From assembly GCF_009755225.1 (NCBI RefSeq), contig NZ_WQKZ01000001.1, positions 1,240,001 to 1,304,000 on the forward strand: a stretch of DNA of 64,000 nt, read 5' to 3'. The first letter of the stretch is position 1, and every line of letters starts with the position of its first letter. The position numbers and the translations under genes were made by a program. The notes under the pieces are model-generated. The model was given only the letters and a program-made list of their open reading frames with translations, did no database searches and was not told the origin of the DNA. Of the stretch, positions 1-9,600 are shown in pieces. The DNA is from Hymenobacter ginkgonis (GTDB taxonomy: Bacteria; Bacteroidota; Bacteroidia; Cytophagales; Hymenobacteraceae).

Positions 1-905
1 GTGAGGGTATTAACTCCGGTGTTTACACTGCCCTGTGAGGCGCTCCAAACGGTGCCATTTCGCTGCTGTAGGCGCAGGTTGGTTTCGAGGATGGCATTGG
101 GCGACGTATTCCACTCACTTTCCTGATACGTGAAGCTGAGCGTGGCAGTGGGTAGAATGGTGTAATTGCTAGCCTGCGTTATCCAGTACCGGTCCAGGGT
201 TTTGTTGGGGTCGCCTTGCAGGGCCGAAATACCTGTGGGTAGGGGCTGGTTGCTGGGTGGGGTAGGGTAGGTAGCGACGTCGAGGCTGCCCGCCGCACCC
301 GCGCCCGCCGTGCTGATATCAAACGTGACGGGTAGCCTGGTCGTGCCCGTGCCCAAGGGCACCACGTAAGTCCCCGTACCGGCTCCAATCACCCACACGA
401 AGCGCCCGTAGCCAGCCGTAGGCGTGGTCTCGCTCACTAGCTGCCCAGTGCTGCTGCTGATGGCAGTAGTGGCACCGTTGTTCAGCGTCAGCACCTTAGC
501 ATTGAGCTGCAACTGCTTGGTACCGAGCGTAAGCGTGCCCGCATTGTTGCCCACCGAGGCGTTGGCCGTGAGTTGCACGGGGCCAGTGGCGCCGCTCACG
601 TCGAGGCTGTGAAAGGTGGTGGCGCTGCTACCCCCTAGCTGCTGCTGGGCGGTGCCTAGCAGCAGCACGGTGCCGGTGCCCGGCGTGAGCACGCCCGAGC
701 CGGCGCTGTTATCCCAGTTGCCGGTGAAGGTGAGCGTGCCCGCGTTGTCGATGGTGCCGCCGGTGCCAATGCTTATATCGCCCACCACAGCTACCTGCGC
801 GCCCGACTGAATGGAAATAACCGCGCCTTGGTTCGAGAGGGCCGTTTGGCCCAGGGCTGGTAAAGTAGACAGCGCCAGGCCGCAGAGGGGTACGAAGTGC
901 TTCAT
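1..905 (-). CDS. Secreted surface protein, C-terminus beyond window (partial)
   Basis: An open frame runs from an ATG at 905 to the window edge, giving about 301 residues. Residues 1-20 look like a signal peptide (MKHFVPLCGLALSTLPALGQ). The rest is rich in Gly, Thr, Ser and Asn, with short beta-type repeats such as DNAGTLTFTGNWDNSAGSG. This is the style of large Bacteroidetes surface adhesins exported by the type IX system, but the C-terminal sorting domain that would prove it lies outside the window. It is the last visible gene of a minus-strand cluster, 29 bp after the neighbouring tail-collar gene, so co-transcription is likely. Function is unknown. Confidence 0.7.
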   Translation of the reverse strand, partial: MKHFVPLCGLALSTLPALGQTALSNQGAVISIQSGAQVAVVGDISIGTGGTIDNAGTLTFTGNWDNSAGSGVLTPGTGTVLLLGTAQQQLGGSSATTFHSLDVSGATGPVQLTANASVGNNAGTLTLGTKQLQLNAKVLTLNNGATTAISSSTGQLVSETTPTAGYGRFVWVIGAGTGTYVVPLGTGTTRLPVTFDISTAGAGAAGSLDVATYPTPPSNQPLPTGISALQGDPNKTLDRYWITQASNYTILPTATLSFTYQESEWNTSPNAILETNLRLQQRNGTVWSASQGSVNTGVNTL

Positions 906-934
906 GAAGGAGTATGGAGAGCAGAAAAGAAGTA

Positions 935-1612
935 TTAATTACGCGGCGGGAAGATGCCTTGCAGCGCGATGCAGTAGTTAAGCGCCAGGTAAGGCTGCAT
1001 GTTGCTGTGCGCCTGCCCGCTGCCCGGGCTGCCAGTAGGAGCCATGTTGCCGGTGCCGGTGGTGCCATATTGGGCCAGGCCCGACGCGTTGCTGGCTAGG
1101 TAGGCACCCTCGGGCGAGCCCACCGTGCCCAGGGCCGTGCTGTAGGCTAAAGTGTGCGTGTGAGCGGGGAGCTGGTCAGCCGTGAGCGTCTCGGCTTCGG
1201 TGCCCCCACTAGTTCCCAAATCATACAGGCTCAGGCCGGCTCCTTGGCCGGCGCCTATGGGTAGGCGGCCCCGCAGGTCGGGCAGTGCAAAGGTGGTTTG
1301 GCCATTGCCCCCGTAGGTGGTGCCTAGCAGCGAAAACAAGGCGGTGTTCTGGCTTAAGGGTATCAGCTGACCGTTGCAGAAGGCATAGCCTTTGGGAGGA
1401 AAGTTGCAAGCCAGCAGAATAATTTCGCCTAAGAAAACGTTTTGGCCCCCAGTGAGGGTATTCGCGGCGGCCGGCGTAGCGCGGCCAAGAAGGGCCTGCA
1501 GGGGGCCAGCCAGAAAGCTGCCCGCCACCAACCCAGAAAGGCGCTTGAGTAGGCTGCGGCGGGCCGGCTGCGGCCCCGCAGCCGGCCGTATGAGCGGAGA
1601 AAAAGATGACAT
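935..1612 (-). CDS. Phage tail-collar domain protein, copy A
   Basis: 225 residues. The family is the tail-collar/microcystin-dependent-protein (MdpB-like) group, recognised by FLGEIILLACNFPPKGYAFCNGQ, LLGTTYGGNGQTTFALPDLRGR and a C-terminal NMQPYLALNYCIALQGIFP motif. The N-terminus carries a twin-arginine-like signal (ARRSLLKRLSG, about residues 17-27) followed by a hydrophobic stretch, so export is likely. It is the third of three tandem paralogues, only 2 bp after the stop-to-start junction with copy B. These proteins are usually annotated as tail fibre proteins although no phage genes surround them here; a surface or appendage role is inference. Confidence 0.85.
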   Translation of the reverse strand: MSSFSPLIRPAAGPQPARRSLLKRLSGLVAGSFLAGPLQALLGRATPAAANTLTGGQNVFLGEIILLACNFPPKGYAFCNGQLIPLSQNTALFSLLGTTYGGNGQTTFALPDLRGRLPIGAGQGAGLSLYDLGTSGGTEAETLTADQLPAHTHTLAYSTALGTVGSPEGAYLASNASGLAQYGTTGTGNMAPTGSPGSGQAHSNMQPYLALNYCIALQGIFPPRN

Positions 1613-1614
1613 AG

Positions 1615-2307
1615 CTAGTTTTGGCTTGGGAAGACGCCTTGCAGCGCAATAACGAAATTCATGCCCAGCACAGGCTGGATGTTGAGGTGACTCTGGCCGC
1701 CACCAACCGGCGACAGCGCGTCGGCCATGGTTACGTTGGCCGCGTTGCTGTACTGGGCCGAGCCGCCGCCGTTGTCGGCCAGGTAGTTGCGTACGCTAGG
1801 TGGTCCCGTGGTACCCGCCACGCTCGTGGTGCCGGTGGCTGTGCTGGCCTGAACGCTATGAGTATGTGCTATTTGCGCGGTACTGAGCGCCACGGTCTCG
1901 GTTCCCGCCTTCTCGCCTAAATCGCGATTTGTCAACCCTGCCCCTTGGCCAAAGCACATCGGCACCCGGCCCCGCAGGTCGGGCAGCGCAAAGGTGGTTT
2001 GGCCATTGCCCCCGTAGGTGGTGCCTAGCAGCGCAAACAGGGCCTGGTTCTGGTTGATAGGCAAGAGTTGCCCATTGCAGAAGGCCCACCCCTTGGGGGG
2101 GAAGTTAAAGCTGACCAGCATGATTTCGCCGATAAAAGCATCCCCATTAAAGGGCGACCCCAGTGGGGAAGCCCTTTGTTGCCCAGCCCTGGCGGCGGCA
2201 GGTTGGCTTTTGCCTAGTACCAAGCCGGCGGCTACTAGCCCCCCCAGCTTCTTAAGCCAGCTGCGCCGCGAGGCCGGGGCTTCCGGTGAATTTGGTAAAA
2301 GTGTCAT
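1615..2307 (-). CDS. Phage tail-collar domain protein, copy B
   Basis: 230 residues from the ATG at 2307. This start leaves a 13 bp gap to copy C and makes the three paralogues the same size; an upstream ATG at 2394 would overlap copy C and adds unrelated sequence. Same architecture as copy A: an RR signal (SRRSWLKKLGG), then FIGEIMLVSFNFPPKGWAF, TTYGGNGQTTFALPDLRGR and NIQPVLGMNFVIALQGVFP. The DNA encoding the TTYGGNGQTTFALPDLRGR block is almost identical to copy A (about 1275-1333 against 1977-2035), which suggests recent duplication or gene conversion. Confidence 0.85.
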   Translation of the reverse strand: MTLLPNSPEAPASRRSWLKKLGGLVAAGLVLGKSQPAAARAGQQRASPLGSPFNGDAFIGEIMLVSFNFPPKGWAFCNGQLLPINQNQALFALLGTTYGGNGQTTFALPDLRGRVPMCFGQGAGLTNRDLGEKAGTETVALSTAQIAHTHSVQASTATGTTSVAGTTGPPSVRNYLADNGGGSAQYSNAANVTMADALSPVGGGQSHLNIQPVLGMNFVIALQGVFPSQN

Positions 2308-2320
2308 ACAAGGTGCCCGG

Positions 2321-2983
2321 TTAGGTCTGCGATGGGAAAATCCCATAGAGTGAAATAATGTAGTTGATGGCCAAATAAGGCTGCATGTTGGCATGCGGCT
2401 GGTTGCCCCCGGTGCTGCCTAGGTTTTGGGTGGGCTGCGAGCCAATGCTGCTGTTATCCAGGGTGTACTGGGCCGAGCCAGCGCCGTTATCGGCCGGCAC
2501 AGCCCCCAGCGGTGAGGCCGTAGTGCCCGGCAAGCTGCTGGCCGGCAGCGGGTGGGTGTGGGGGGGGAGCTGCGCTACCGTCAGCGTCACGCTCTCCACC
2601 CCGGTTTGCTGCCCCATTTGGTAGGTGCTCAGTCCAATACTCGTGCCGCCCGCCGCATGAACGGGAGCCCGGCCCTGCAGGTCGGGAAGATTGAAGTAAT
2701 TCTCCCCATCGCCCCCGTAGGTAGTGCCAATGAGCTGAAACAGCGTTTCGTTTTCGCTGATGGCTAGCTGTTGCCCATTGCACAGCGCCCACCCCTGAGG
2801 GGCAAAATTGCCGGCAAAAATGGCCAGCTCCCCAACGTAGGGGGTTCCCCCTAGGGGGCGCATTGAAACCGCCCGAGGGGCCGAGGCCGCCGTGCCGGGC
2901 CGCAGCCAGCTATGCAAGCGCTGGAGCAGCGAGCGCCGCGCCGCCAGGCCGGCCTTGGCGCCGGCCGAAGAAGAAAATGTCAT
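2321..2983 (-). CDS. Phage tail-collar domain protein, copy C
   Basis: 220 residues. It is the most diverged of the trio: YVGELAIFAGNFAPQGWALCNGQ, LIGTTYGGDGENYFNLPDLQGR and NMQPYLAINYIISLYGIFP. The N-terminal RR motif (AARRSLLQRLHS) is followed by a weaker hydrophobic stretch than in copies A and B. It lies 30 bp downstream of the surface protein gene starting at 3574, so the order of transcription is surface protein, C, B, A, then the partial adhesin. That fixed spacing supports one operon producing a surface assembly, which is inference. Confidence 0.85.
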   Translation of the reverse strand: MTFSSSAGAKAGLAARRSLLQRLHSWLRPGTAASAPRAVSMRPLGGTPYVGELAIFAGNFAPQGWALCNGQQLAISENETLFQLIGTTYGGDGENYFNLPDLQGRAPVHAAGGTSIGLSTYQMGQQTGVESVTLTVAQLPPHTHPLPASSLPGTTASPLGAVPADNGAGSAQYTLDNSSIGSQPTQNLGSTGGNQPHANMQPYLAINYIISLYGIFPSQT

Positions 2984-3013
2984 AAGAAAAGCGAAGCTCA
3001 GGATGAGAAAAGC

Positions 3014-3574
3014 CTACGACTCCCGGCGCCAGCCACTCGCGGTGTAAATGAATCGCGCCGCGTACTTAGGCAGTACATTGCCCGTGCCGCTGGCCGAAAC
3101 CACCGGCAGGAACTGCGCATCGTTGTTGACGACGACCAACCGCTGGCCTTCAACGCCCGTGCCCAGCGTCACGGTGCCGTTAGCCGCAGTGTTGTTATTA
3201 TCCGAGTACACAAACGTGGTAGCGGCGGGCACCAATGGGATATTCGTTGTAGGCGCGGGGGCCGTGGCCATGCTTTCCGTATTGAGCGTGCCTAGCGAGG
3301 CCCAGACGCTGCCGACACGCTGGTAGAGGCCCGGGGTATTGTCAGTCTGGTAAATCACCAAGCCTTCAGCAGGGCTACTGATGGCATCGCGCACGGTCTT
3401 GGTCATGCGGGGGGGTAGGAACCCTTTGGGCGTGGTCGTACCTGACGCCAGCTCTAGCACAGCCGAGGAATTGGGGGCCGCCACGCCGATACCAACGCTG
3501 CCGGTTTGGGCCGCTGCCGAGCCAGCCGCCAGCAATAGTCCCGCCAGCAGTTTCAATCGTAAAATATGGTCCAT
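3014..3574 (-). CDS. Secreted VGIG/GFLPPRMT-type surface protein
   Basis: 186 residues with a clear signal peptide (about residues 1-22, ending AAAQ). The mature start reads VGIGVAAPNSSAVLELAS then KGFLPPRMT, a signature common at the N-terminus of Bacteroidetes surface or tail-fibre-like proteins. The remainder is short and beta-rich, ending FIYTASGWRRES. It is the first gene of the minus-strand surface cluster. Precise function is unknown. Confidence 0.75.
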   Translation of the reverse strand: MDHILRLKLLAGLLLAAGSAAAQTGSVGIGVAAPNSSAVLELASGTTTPKGFLPPRMTKTVRDAISSPAEGLVIYQTDNTPGLYQRVGSVWASLGTLNTESMATAPAPTTNIPLVPAATTFVYSDNNNTAANGTVTLGTGVEGQRLVVVNNDAQFLPVVSASGTGNVLPKYAARFIYTASGWRRES

Positions 3575-4080
3575 AAAAGAAAAACGAGAGTGAAGAATGA
3601 GTAAAAATGGTGGTTGATTGACGCGCTTGCCCGCGCAAAGCCTTTGCTAGGTATGGCATACACACCACGATATACTTAAGTAAATACTTAGTAAAAAATG
3701 TGCCCCTACCCCTGCGTCGGCTGCGCACTACACACCGGCAAAAATAAGCATCTAAGCTGCTCATATCCCCTAGGTAAACACCTGCTTTTCTAGAGATAAT
3801 ATAGTTTTTTTTACAACAAGCCTTGGTTATTATTGTCTCTGCTCACCTAGCGCTATAGGGTAGTGCTAAAAGCTTATAATTCGTATTTACGGGCTGCCGC
3901 CACTTCGCCTACTCGTTCACCCTTGTAGCCTTAGCGGCCTTACCCCGTTTCAAGCAGCCGTTGCCCGTCAGCAGCAGGTGGTCAGGCTGGCCTTCGTGCC
4001 CTGCGTGGCTATCTCGTTGGTGCGCCTTCTGTTAGTATCTTATCACCCTAAAGAGCTGCTCCCTAAAAATTACCGCCGCC
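3575..4080. other. Divergent intergenic region
   Basis: About 500 bp between two divergently transcribed genes, noticeably AT-richer than its flanks (3660-3900). It must hold promoters for both directions, but I see no convincing TAnnTTTG box, RNA gene or conserved small reading frame. Confidence 0.5.
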
Positions 4081-6324
4081 ATGAACCGCTCCCTGCTGCT
4101 TGCCTGCTTGTGGCTGCTGGCCCCGGCGGCCTGGTCGGCCCCGACCCCGACCGTTCGGCAGCTGTGGCAGCAATTGCGCCAACACCCTCAGGCCGATACC
4201 TTCCGGGTTAACCGGCTCAACAAGCTGGCCGATTACCGTAGTGATGAAGACGGGTTTTCCCCTGCTCGCAACGACTCGCTGGCTCGGCAGGCCCTTACCC
4301 TCGCTCAGCGCCTGCACTATGTGTACGGCGAAGCGTATGCCCAGTACAATGTGGTTATGGCCGGTGCCGTGCCCACTTCCAAGCGACAATTTCAGGCCCG
4401 CCTGTTGCAGGTGCTGCCCCTGGCCGAACGCAGCGGCGATAAACCTTTGCTGGTTCAGGTATTGCAGACCCTTAGTTTATATTCGGGAGAACAAGGCCTG
4501 GCTTATATTCAGCGGGCCCTTACCGTGGCCCGCACAACGGGCCAGCCCCTGCTCGTGCAACGCTGCTACTGGACACAGGCGGGCTACTTCAAAACGGTGG
4601 TGGGCAACTACTACCTGGCCCTGCAAGCCTTGCAACAGGCGCTGCGCGTGACGCAGCAGGCCCACCTGCCGGACGAAGAGGCCGACGCCCTGGGTAGCAT
4701 CGGCGGGTTATATATCGACATGGCTGACTATGAACAAGCCATCAAGTATCTGCTTCAGTCTTTTACCCAGGCGAAAGCCCTGCCAGAATCTTCCCGGAAG
4801 CGGGTGCTGGAAAGCGAAGCGTTGTACAGCATCGGGGAGTGTTATCGGCTTACTGGGCGCCAGGGCCGCGCGCAGGCTGCCTATCGGGAGGCCCTGCTCG
4901 TGTCGCGCAGCACGTTTCTGACCATGGCCGCCCAAAGTGGCCTGGCCGATAGCTATGAGCGCCAAGGCAATGCCCAGACGCTGCCCTTTGCTCGCCACGT
5001 GCTGGCCGAAACGTACGGCGCGCCCCACGAAGAACTGCGTCGGTACGCCCGGATGCGCGTTTACCTAACCCTGGGGCGCTACTTTCTACGCCAGGGGCCC
5101 GCCGATAGCGCCATTATCTACAGCCAGAAAGGCTTGCAGCTCGCCCAGCGCTTTCTAGAAAAAGAGCCGGTGCGCGATGCGCTGCTGCTGCTAGCGCAGG
5201 CCTCGGCCCGGCGGCATGCCTATGCGGCAGCCTACGCGTATCAGCGCCGCTACCTGGGCCTGCGCGATACGCTTAGCAACGAGCAAATTACTCGCCAAGC
5301 AACGGCCGCACGCTTTACGCAGAACCTCGCTCAGCAGCAAAGCCAGATTGCCCTTTTGCAAAAGGATAAATTGCTGCAAGTAGAGCAGGCGCGGCGCCAG
5401 CGCTTGTTGCTGGGCGCCACCCTGGTGGGGCTGGTCTTGCTCAGTAGCTTGGGGTTTGGGCTGTGGCGCTACACGCGCCAGCAGCAGCAAGCCAATACCC
5501 GGCTGCACCAGCAGCGCGACCAGACCCGCAGGGCCCTGCGGCACTTGCGGGCCACTCAGCAGCAATTGATTCAGCGGGAAAAAATGGCGTCGCTGGGCGA
5601 ATTGACGGCCGGCATCGCCCACGAGATTCAGAACCCGTTGAACTTCGTTACCAATTTTGCCGATGTATCTGCGGAGCTTTGCCAGGAGCTACAGCAGGAA
5701 GCGCAGGCGGGCCACCCCGACAACGTCGTAGCCCTGGCCGACGACCTGACCCAGAACCTAACCAAAATTAGCCAGTACGGGCAGCGGGCGGCGGGCATCG
5801 TCCGGGGCATGCTGGACCACGCCCGCCCCAGCAACGGGGAGCGGCAACCCACCGACCTGAACGCCCTTTGCCATGAATACCTGCGCTTAGCTTACCAAGG
5901 GCTGCGCAGCAAAGACCCCTCGTTTGAGGCCACCATCCAAACCAAGCTGGCACCGGCCTTGCCGCGGGCGACGGTGAGCGAATCGGAGATTGGGCGGGTG
6001 CTGCTCAATCTCTTCAACAACGCTTTCTATGCCCTCCGACAGCGGCAGCACCGCGTGACGGGCTACCAGCCAGCGGTCTACGTGAGCACCGAACTGCGGG
6101 AGCCGAACCTGGTCCTGACTATTCGTGATAACGGAATTGGCATCCCGGCGAAAATTCAGCCGAAAATTTTCCAGCCGTTCTTCACCACTAAGCCGCCAGG
6201 CGAAGGCACGGGCCTCGGCCTGTCCTTGAGCTATGACATTGTGACCAAGGGCCATGGGGGCACGCTAAGCGTAAATTCACACGAAGGGGAGGGAACCGAA
6301 GTGGTCCTGACCTTGCCGGCGTAA
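4081..6324 (+). CDS. TPR-containing sensor histidine kinase
   Basis: 747 residues. Order of parts: signal peptide (1-20), a sensor region of tetratricopeptide-like helices (about 60-400), coiled coil, one membrane segment (about 442-462), a second coiled coil, then the kinase core. The HisKA motif is intact with phospho-acceptor H514 in LTAGIAHEIQNPLNF. The ATPase shows the N box (N646/N647), G1 box DNGIGIP (683-689) and G2 box GEGTGLGL (707-714). With the TPRs placed before the membrane segment, the sensor is probably periplasmic. No response regulator is adjacent, so it is an orphan kinase in this window. Confidence 0.9.
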   Translation: MNRSLLLACLWLLAPAAWSAPTPTVRQLWQQLRQHPQADTFRVNRLNKLADYRSDEDGFSPARNDSLARQALTLAQRLHYVYGEAYAQYNVVMAGAVPTSKRQFQARLLQVLPLAERSGDKPLLVQVLQTLSLYSGEQGLAYIQRALTVARTTGQPLLVQRCYWTQAGYFKTVVGNYYLALQALQQALRVTQQAHLPDEEADALGSIGGLYIDMADYEQAIKYLLQSFTQAKALPESSRKRVLESEALYSIGECYRLTGRQGRAQAAYREALLVSRSTFLTMAAQSGLADSYERQGNAQTLPFARHVLAETYGAPHEELRRYARMRVYLTLGRYFLRQGPADSAIIYSQKGLQLAQRFLEKEPVRDALLLLAQASARRHAYAAAYAYQRRYLGLRDTLSNEQITRQATAARFTQNLAQQQSQIALLQKDKLLQVEQARRQRLLLGATLVGLVLLSSLGFGLWRYTRQQQQANTRLHQQRDQTRRALRHLRATQQQLIQREKMASLGELTAGIAHEIQNPLNFVTNFADVSAELCQELQQEAQAGHPDNVVALADDLTQNLTKISQYGQRAAGIVRGMLDHARPSNGERQPTDLNALCHEYLRLAYQGLRSKDPSFEATIQTKLAPALPRATVSESEIGRVLLNLFNNAFYALRQRQHRVTGYQPAVYVSTELREPNLVLTIRDNGIGIPAKIQPKIFQPFFTTKPPGEGTGLGLSLSYDIVTKGHGGTLSVNSHEGEGTEVVLTLPA

Positions 6325-6635
6325 GGCTCCGCGGTACTTAATGAGTGGTCATGGTAAATAATGTGCCAAGGCGTAACGCCGATTTCGCCTGCCCTAATTG
6401 CTCCTTTAGGAAGGGGTAGCGAGCGGTTGCTACGCATCTGCCAAATTCACGGCCCCTCTTTCTGGTTAAGTTTCTGAGCCAACTTAATAAGTTAGCTATG
6501 GGGAGGTGTCCACCCAAGCGCAGTCGCAGGTACTTAGGCATCAAGCCCATGGCCAGTAGCCCGCAAAGGCGACTTTTGAACCAGCCTTTTACCCAAGGTA
6601 TTTCTCAGGGAAAGATGGTAGTCTGAACAAACAGC
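6325..6635. other. Convergent intergenic region
   Basis: About 310 bp between the 3' ends of two convergent genes. I see no clear hairpin-plus-T-run terminator, no RNA gene and no plausible small coding frame. Confidence 0.5.
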
Positions 6636-9600
6636 TTAGAAGAAGAAGCCCAGGCGAATAAGCGGTAGCCGTCCTTCAGCTGAAATGCCGTACATGGCAG
6701 CTAGCACCACCTGCGGCGTGGGGGCCAGCCACAAGCCAGGCCCGTAGCCGCGGTGCCACAGGTGCGATGTTTCGCCCGGCACCCACACCCGGCCCACATC
6801 GTGGAAGGCCAGTAGGCCGAAGGTGGCCGGCAGCAGGTAGCTGCGAATACGGGCCACTTGCAGGCGCACTTCGGTGTTGTTGTAGGCACTCTGGCGGCCG
6901 GCGAAGCGGGTGCGGCCGAAGCCGCGCAGGTTGGCGAGTCCGCCCAGGGTAGCAGCCTGGAAAAACTCGTAGTCCTCGCTGAGATTGAACGTGCCGCCGA
7001 AGCGGGTAGCCAGCGTCAGGCGCAGCGGAAAACGAAAGCTGCGGTACATAGCCAGCGACGCGCTAAGCTGAGTGAGCGGCCGGGCGCTGGCCGTGAGCGG
7101 GCGCTGGGCCAGCAATTCGGCCTGGCCGGCCACGCCCTGCGGCAGCTCGGCGCGGGCGTGCAGGCTAGCAAATTCGTAGCCCAGCCGCGCACCCAGGTAC
7201 TGCTTGGCTTCGAATAGCTTATCGGGGCGCAGGCGCGGGTCGGGGTTCTGGTCGAGGATGCGGCCGGGCTGGTCTTCTACGTCCACGCCTTGGTAAACCG
7301 GCCCGCCAAATACAATGCTCCGCGCACTTAGCTGGCGGCGCAGCAGGGCGGCTACGGCTAGGTTGCGGAAGCGCACCCGGTAGTAGGCCGCGCTGGTGGG
7401 CTCGTCGGGCACGAGCGCGGTATTATTGCCTAGCCCGTAGAAGTTGCGCACATAATTGGGCGCCTGCACGGCGGCACGCACCTGCAAGTCAAAAGGCCCT
7501 ACTACCTGCGCAAAATTGCCTTCATACCCAAAGCTGAAAGCCCCGGTGCGCAGCGCCACATTGGCCGTGACTTGGTGGGTAGCGGCCCAAGGCAGCTTGC
7601 GGAAGCCCGGCCGCTTGAGCAGCAGCCCCAGGCCCACAAACAACCCGTCGTCCACGTTGTAGCTCCAGGGGTAGAGGGGGCCGGCAAAGGCGTATTTAAA
7701 CGCCTGGCGGTCGTACTGATTCACTTCCGGCCGGGCGCTGAGGCGGGTTTTGGTGTCGGGCCCGCGGGCGGCTATGGCCAGGCCGGCCGGCGCATCGTAG
7801 GCCGTGACGCGCCGCCGCCCGCTGCGCACCCGGGAGGCATCGCGCAGGGTGTCAGCGCCTTCGCCGCCTACCACGCGCACCACTGGCCCGTGCTGCACCT
7901 CGCCGCGCAGAGCAAATACGTCGGCCCCGCCCTGGCCGTAGAGGCGGATTTCCTGCGTTTCGTCGGTTTGGAATGTGCGCTGGTAGCGCACGGCCCCGCG
8001 CTGCCCCGTTTTAGAAAGCTCATACACGGTTACTTGCGTGTGCGCATCGTCCTGGCGCAGGACCTCAAACTCTTCGGGGCCGTCGCTGCCCACCACCTCC
8101 ACCGCGTGGGCCAGGAAGCGGTAATATTGGTCGGCCCACGCGGGTAGGTGCGTCCGGTGGGCTTGCAGCTTGGCTAGCACTGTAGGGCCGGAGAGGCGAT
8201 AAATCGAATCGGGCCACTGGCGCAGGCCTGCGGCTAACACGTTGTCGGTTAGGCTGGCTTGCACCGAGTCGGCCAGCGCCTGCCAGTCGGCGCGGCTGAG
8301 CTGGGTTAGAAAAGAGCGGTCGAAGTAGCGGGCGTTGAAATTGAAGCTGTTGACGTTCTGAAACTCGTAGTCGAACCCCTGAATGCGAGGCAGCAGGTAC
8401 TCCACCCTGGCGCGGTGGGGTAGGAACCCCTGGTTGACGAACAGCGCCTGGTCGCGGTCGCGGGGCACGGCCCGAAACAGCTTGCCGCCGCCGGGGCGGG
8501 GGTAGGCCAGCCAGCGCCACTGGTCGTCGTGGCGGTCCCAGTCGGCCAGCACGATATCGAGCAGGCGGGCGCGCAGCACGGCCCGCTGGTCTACGCGGTT
8601 GCGCGGGTCGGCTTGCAATTGAGTTAGCACATCGGGTGTGCTGTAGTACTTGCGCTCGGGCCGACCCGAAAAGCTGCGCGGCGGGGCCGGCTCGCGGGTT
8701 TCGAGCAAGGCCAGCGAGCCGGCAAACTCGCGGCGGTAGATACCCAGGCGCGGGTCGTCGGGCACGAGTACCAGCTGCGGATTGGTGTGCCCAACCCCGG
8801 CCGCCTCGGCCAGCGGCGGCACCAGGAGGGCAGCGTAGGGGTGAGCCGCCGAAATCTGGTCTTGCACGAGGGCGGCGGCCAGGGTGTGGTGCAAAAAGTC
8901 AGGTACCGAGCCGTTGGTATTTTTCTCAATCGAGCGCAGCACAAACTCCTGCCCACTGGCCGCCCGCAGCCGTAGCGACTGCGTTTGCAGCCCGCCGCCG
9001 CGCTTGAGCGGCGTCAGGCCACCCTGGGCGGTGCTCAAATCCAGCACGGGCACGGCAATGGGCTGCTGCCACTCGCGCCGGTAGTTGGGCCCTTGCAGCC
9101 ACTGTCGAAACCGGCCGGCCTGGTAGTGGGTGCTGGCGGGCACCACCGCCACCACGGGCGGCTGCGGCCGGGCGCGGGCCACGGCAAAGGTGTCGGCCGC
9201 CGGCACAGGGGCGAGGTCGGGCGTGCGCCAGTGGCGCTCGGCCACCACCGACTGGCCATCGGGGTGCTCGGCATCGGGCACCCAATACGTGGCCCGCACC
9301 TGGCCATGGGCGGTATATTCTAGGCGGGTAAAGCCGTGGTACGCGGCCTTGGCGGGCGTGGCCAATACATCGGCCGGCGGGGCGTGCGGGGCCGCGGGGC
9401 CACTGAGGAGGTAGTGCAGGGCGTGCTCTTCGTCGTAGCGAGCCTGGCGGGCACCTTGGGCACTCACGTAGGTCAGGCCGGGGTATTTTTCCAGCACGCT
9501 GCGCAAAGAAGTGCGCAGCAACTCGTAGCGGGGGTTGGGCAGCAGCGGCAGCCGCCGGTGGGCCAGGGCCAGTGATTGCTGGCCCACCAGCAGCACTTGG

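Noticed and set aside
935..2983. Tail-collar genes as a prophage or phage-tail-like contractile system
   Set aside because: No sheath, baseplate, terminase or integrase genes are visible within reach.
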